A DNA stretch of 18,662 nt. Source: Gammaproteobacteria bacterium. Its GTDB lineage: Bacteria; Pseudomonadota; Gammaproteobacteria; UBA4575. How positions within the stretch are numbered: position 1 is the stretch's first letter; every line of letters starts with the position of its first letter. The notes beneath the pieces are model-generated. The model was not told the origin of the DNA, did not search any database, and saw only the letters and a program-made list of their open reading frames with translations. The stretch spans positions 1 to 18,662 of the forward strand of contig JAPUHH010000140.1 in NCBI GenBank assembly GCA_027297825.1, in the 5' to 3' direction. Positions 15,435-18,662 of this stretch are shown here, piece by piece. The position numbers and the translations under genes were made by a program.

Positions 15435-16157
15435 ATGTCGAGACGCAAAATAACGAGACGTAAAAAAAACTGGCGGATGAAACCCATCATGCTCGTCAGA
15501 AATTGCATCTTTATTTTCATAATCTTCACCGTTTTATCAACGCTCTTATTACGTTGGATTAATCCGCCCTATACAAGTTTTATGTTGGTCAAACAAATTA
15601 CTACAAAGCAAACCTCTCATAAGGTGAATTGGGTCGATATCGATATGATTTCTCCACACTTATTAATCGCTGTAGTCGCTGCAGAAGATCAAAAATTTCC
15701 CGATCACTATGGTTTTGACTTTGCAGCAATACAATCTGCTTTAGAAAATAATAAAAACAATAGAATTTTGCGAGGCGCCAGCACGATCACACAGCAAGTC
15801 GCTAAAAATATTTTCCTCTGGCCTAAAAAAAGCCTATTTAGAAAAGGTTTAGAGGCTTACTTTACATTACTAATAGAATCTTTATGGCCAAAGTGGCGCA
15901 TCTTGGAAGTATATTTAAATATTGCTGAGTTTGGCCCAGGTGTTTTTGGCGCAAAAAATGCAGCACAAGTACACTTTAGAAAATCTATTACGAATCTCAC
16001 TCAACATGAAGCTGCATTGCTTGCAGCTGTATTACCGAATCCATACAAATTAAACGCTTCAGAACCTTCGAGTTATGTAAGCAATCGTTCAATGGATATA
16101 TCGGATCAGGTCAAATCACTCGGTGGTAGTCAGTATTTAAAGAATATTTGGGAATAA
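15435..16157 (+). CDS. mtgA: Monofunctional peptidoglycan glycosyltransferase
   Basis: 240 residues of family GT51. A basic N-terminus and one membrane helix (about 21-40) anchor it in the inner membrane, facing the periplasm. The catalytic motif AAEDQKFPDHYGFD carries Glu84; RGASTITQQVAKN (113-125) and ILEVYLNIAEFG (156-167) are the next conserved motifs. There is no transpeptidase domain. It polymerises lipid II into glycan strands. I chose ATG 15435 over the in-frame TTG at 15405, which adds ten unconserved residues and has no ribosome site. The 5' end lies close to the divergent glycosidase-like remnant. Confidence 0.92.
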   Translation: MSRRKITRRKKNWRMKPIMLVRNCIFIFIIFTVLSTLLLRWINPPYTSFMLVKQITTKQTSHKVNWVDIDMISPHLLIAVVAAEDQKFPDHYGFDFAAIQSALENNKNNRILRGASTITQQVAKNIFLWPKKSLFRKGLEAYFTLLIESLWPKWRILEVYLNIAEFGPGVFGAKNAAQVHFRKSITNLTQHEAALLAAVLPNPYKLNASEPSSYVSNRSMDISDQVKSLGGSQYLKNIWE

Positions 16158-16184
16158 CTTAAAATTTTTTATTTATAGAATGCG

Positions 16185-16190
16185 TATAAT
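16185..16190 (+). promoter_or_regulatory. Possible -10 box for the narX-like gene
   Basis: A perfect TATAAT lies 30 bases before the start codon of the kinase gene, with TG four bases upstream of it and an AT-rich run before that. No good -35 box is seen. It suggests that the kinase/regulator pair has its own promoter separate from mtgA. Confidence 0.35.
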
Positions 16191-16219
16191 TGCACTCATA
16201 ACCCATATATATTTACAAG

Positions 16220-17641
16220 ATGAGCAAAGTACAACACCACAAATCCTTGACTGCAACAAAGCCTGAAGCGAATTTATCCTCCCGCTCAGATATAGACGAC
16301 TTCCTTTCTGCATTGCGATTGTGGACACAAAAAATTCGTGCTGGCGAGTTATCTGCGCGCCTACCTGAGATCGCGCAATCTGAAAATTTTGAATTATCGC
16401 AAGACATAAACTTTGTAGCTGAAATGCTCGGGTCTTTATCCAGGGAAGCTGAAATTCAACTGCAGCACCATACAGAGCATATGGCGCGAAAAAACAAATC
16501 ACTTGCAACATTATATGATGTTGTAAGCAATATAAATATGTCGCGCAATTTACAAGACTTACTTACGCACTTTTTATACACCATGACCGAACTCATCGAC
16601 GCTCAGGCGGCAAGCGTTTATCTTGAAGAAGTAAAAAATACCTGTTCCCTAATTGCTGAAATTGGGCTTGATGCAACATTTGAAGACAAGCATCCTTCTT
16701 TGCCTAGCAATATATCTCACTCGAGTAGCGATCAAACCATCCCGGTTGATGTCATCCCTTGCCCCGAACAAACTAGTAAAAAATATTTCAATAGTAAGAA
16801 AACTTTAATTCTCATAGTACCGCTACAATATCGCGGTAAAATTTTAGGCGTTTATAATTTTTATATTGAGGAAAAAAACTTTATTGATAGAGATGAGTAC
16901 ACTGAATTATTCACTAGCATGGGACGACATCTCGGAATCGCCGTTGAAAAATCACGCCTAGATGAAGAAGCGAATTCATTATCCATCATGCGTGAACGAT
17001 CCAATATTGCAAATGAACTCCACGACTCACTTGCGCAAACTCTGGCGAGCATCAAATATCAGGTGCGCGTACTTGATGAAACCATACACCAAGAGGATGA
17101 CGCCGCGACATGGCAAGAACTAGAGCGCATTGAATCCTCCATTGATGAAGCGCATACGGAATTGCGTGAACTCATTGCTCATTTCCGTTTGCCGATTGGT
17201 GAGAGCAATATTACGGTCTCTGCTGAACAAGTTGTAGAGCGTTTCAAACAAGATTGTGATGACATCCAGGTTTATCTACAAAAAGAGTGGCCGGACACTA
17301 CCTTGCCGCCACAAATCGAATTACAAGTGTTGCGAATTATTCAAGAAGCTCTCACCAACGTACGCAAACATAGTGAAGCCAGTACTGTTCGCATTTTGAT
17401 GCGTGGTGATGAAATTGGCCAGTACTCGGTATTGATCGAGGATGACGGAATCGGCCTATCAGAACTGAATGATCGTAAAACCGTCGGCGAACACGTAGGC
17501 CTCAGCGTCATGCAAGACCGAGCAAGTCGTATTGGTGGTACACTGACGATAGACAGTGATTCTGGTGAAGGTGTACAAGTACGCCTAGAATTTGATTATT
17601 TACCAGATGCCCTGCAAGATGCCCACCAAGAGATAAAATAA
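16220..17641 (+). CDS. NarX-type sensor histidine kinase lacking membrane segments
   Basis: 473 residues. The first 90 resemble a HAMP/linker region (FLSALRLWTQKIRAGELSARL) with coiled-coil tendency, followed by a GAF-like domain (about 111-242). The HisKA_3 box has the phospho-acceptor His268 (ANELHDSLAQTLASIKYQVR). The ATPase domain has an N box (QEALTNVRKH, 375-384), DDGIG (408-412) and GLSVMQDRA (427-435). This C-terminal half is like NarX/NarQ, but there is no transmembrane helix and no periplasmic nitrate-binding domain, so it should be cytoplasmic and sense an internal signal. Cys142 and Cys181 lie in the GAF region. It is 13 bases ahead of its response regulator. The input signal is unknown. 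Confidence 0.88.
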   Translation: MSKVQHHKSLTATKPEANLSSRSDIDDFLSALRLWTQKIRAGELSARLPEIAQSENFELSQDINFVAEMLGSLSREAEIQLQHHTEHMARKNKSLATLYDVVSNINMSRNLQDLLTHFLYTMTELIDAQAASVYLEEVKNTCSLIAEIGLDATFEDKHPSLPSNISHSSSDQTIPVDVIPCPEQTSKKYFNSKKTLILIVPLQYRGKILGVYNFYIEEKNFIDRDEYTELFTSMGRHLGIAVEKSRLDEEANSLSIMRERSNIANELHDSLAQTLASIKYQVRVLDETIHQEDDAATWQELERIESSIDEAHTELRELIAHFRLPIGESNITVSAEQVVERFKQDCDDIQVYLQKEWPDTTLPPQIELQVLRIIQEALTNVRKHSEASTVRILMRGDEIGQYSVLIEDDGIGLSELNDRKTVGEHVGLSVMQDRASRIGGTLTIDSDSGEGVQVRLEFDYLPDALQDAHQEIK

Positions 17642-17654
17642 GCAGAACATCAAA

Positions 17655-18332
17655 ATGATCCCTGAAATGAAATTACGCATCGTGATTATCGATGACCACA
17701 CCCTGTTTCGTGAAGGTTTACAAAGCCTGCTAAGCCGTCACGGTATCGAAGTTGTCGCCTCAGTAGGAGATGGCCGAGAAGGCATAAGACTGTCGCAGGA
17801 ACTCAATCCTGATATCGTTTTATTAGATATGCGTATGCCGGGTATGACTGGCCTGGAAGTCTTAAAACAATTTCAGCAGCTTAAATTTAGGCCACCTGTA
17901 GTGATGTTAACGACCAGTGGTGACGAACGTGATTTAGTAGAAGCTTTACGCAATGGCGCCAAAGGCTATTTATTAAAAGACATGGAACCAGACAATGTCG
18001 TCGCGGCCTTGCGTGAAATCATTAAAGGCGAAACGGTCGTGGCACCAAATTTGACTCAAATTCTAGCCAAAGTGGTCAAAGGCGAAGATCCTCTTGAACC
18101 CGAACCCAGCCCACTCGATACCTTAACGCCGCGAGAACGGGAAATTTTAAGTTTATTAGCCGAAGGCCAAAGCAATAAAGTCATTGCCAGAAATCTAGGT
18201 ATTTCAGATGGCACCGTAAAGCTGCATGTCAAAGCCATACTAAGAAAATTGAGTATTCATTCGCGTGTAGAAGCCGCGGTTATTGCTGTTGAGCAAGGAC
18301 TTAGAGCTAATAAAACCTACCCCGACACATAA
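17655..18332 (+). CDS. NarL/FixJ-family response regulator
   Basis: 225 residues. The receiver domain (about 6-122) has the acidic pair Asp13/Asp14, phospho-acceptor Asp58 (VLLDMRMPG), Thr86 and Lys108. A linker with acidic prolines (EPEPSPLD) leads to a LuxR-type helix-turn-helix (about 155-215: LTPREREILSLLAEGQSNKV, GTVKLHVKAILRKL). It closely follows the NarL pattern and surely pairs with the kinase before it. The second ATG (17667, MKLRIVIIDD) is an equally good start; neither has a clear ribosome site. The target genes are unknown; the nearby dsr cluster is possible but unproven. Confidence 0.92.
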   Translation: MIPEMKLRIVIIDDHTLFREGLQSLLSRHGIEVVASVGDGREGIRLSQELNPDIVLLDMRMPGMTGLEVLKQFQQLKFRPPVVMLTTSGDERDLVEALRNGAKGYLLKDMEPDNVVAALREIIKGETVVAPNLTQILAKVVKGEDPLEPEPSPLDTLTPREREILSLLAEGQSNKVIARNLGISDGTVKLHVKAILRKLSIHSRVEAAVIAVEQGLRANKTYPDT

Positions 18333-18662
18333 CCCACCTAATACACTAGGCCGTTTGTTAGTGTCGGCAACCGGTTAGTTAAAAAATACTATGCAAAACC
18401 TTAAGTTAAATCACTTTGTATTGAGCATGGACTGCCCGGTTTTTGGCTGGCTCTTACTCTGCCTAGCTTGCTTTTCCTTCAAAACATAGCTTCGCTATGC
18501 CTTGCAGTCCAAAGCAGCGCTAACTAACGCAATCTCTCACCCAAAATCCTGGACTCTGATGCAATATGTGGGTTAACTCCTCGAAAGTCGAGGAATATAC
18601 TCAGCCATCTTTAAAATTTTTGCACCTACCCAAGGCACAAAAATCTCATAGACATAGAAAAT
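18333..18662. other. Non-coding end region with several short inverted repeats
   Basis: No convincing gene is seen in these 330 bases. Inverted repeats are ACACTA/TAGTGT (18343-18364), CATAGC-TTC-GCTATG (18485-18499) nested inside TGGACTGC/GCAGTCCA (18428-18435, 18504-18511), and TCCTCGA-AAG-TCGAGGA (18578-18594). CCGACAC across the narL-like stop also pairs with GTGTCGG (18361-18367). None has a T-tract typical of an intrinsic terminator. The nested structure could be part of a dispersed repeat. Confidence 0.5.

Noticed and set aside
18343..18364. Intrinsic terminator after the response regulator
   Set aside because: The six-base stem has a ten-base loop and no following T-tract.
18407..18515. 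Minus-strand lysine/glutamine-rich reading frame
   Set aside because: It is interrupted by TAG, has no start or ribosome site, and overlaps the inverted repeats; more likely repeat sequence than a gene.
1..18662. CRISPR array, tRNA/rRNA genes, complete insertion sequence
   Set aside because: No regularly spaced repeats, no cloverleaf or rRNA-like sequence and no transposase frame were seen on either strand.

Overview
The window is dominated by one long plus-strand operon (positions 1 to about 13080) encoding the reverse, sulfur-oxidising dissimilatory sulfite reductase pathway. The order is dsrA (3' end only), B, E, F, H, C, M, K, L, J, O, P, N, R. This is the arrangement known from Allochromatium vinosum-type sulfur oxidisers. 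dsrEFH, and a dsrL between dsrK and dsrJ, mark the oxidative rather than the sulfate-reducing version. The DNA is fairly AT-rich. Together with mtgA and a NarX/NarL-type pair downstream, this suggests a lower-GC gammaproteobacterial sulfur oxidiser (free-living or symbiotic); the genus cannot be named from sequence alone.

How the operon works (established for the families): persulfide sulfur is passed through DsrEFH (conserved Cys78 in DsrE and Cys20 in DsrH are both present) to the swinging C-terminal arm of DsrC (Cys98/Cys109). The membrane complex DsrMKJOP acts on DsrC and exchanges electrons with quinone and periplasm. DsrAB oxidises the released sulfur to sulfite, with DsrL as NAD(P)-linked electron partner. 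DsrN amidates siroheme and DsrR is a cysteine-less A-type protein implicated in control of dsr expression. A perfect 17-bp hairpin separates dsrC from dsrM. No dsrS follows dsrR; instead there are a four-helix membrane protein and a membrane-anchored SRPBCC-fold protein.

Positions 13081 to about 15400 are a gene-poor, decayed, AT-rich zone. It holds a frame-broken ORF (plus), a small conserved-looking CxxCxC/HHDDRR protein (minus), three tandem 13-bp AT-rich repeats, a stop-interrupted coding remnant (minus), an unlisted 29-residue single-helix membrane protein with its own promoter and ribosome site (minus), and what looks like an internally deleted TIM-barrel glycosidase-like gene (minus).

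From 15435 the density of intact genes returns: mtgA (monofunctional peptidoglycan glycosyltransferase), then a NarX-like histidine kinase without any membrane segment, and a NarL/FixJ response regulator. The final 330 bases hold no convincing gene, only short inverted repeats.
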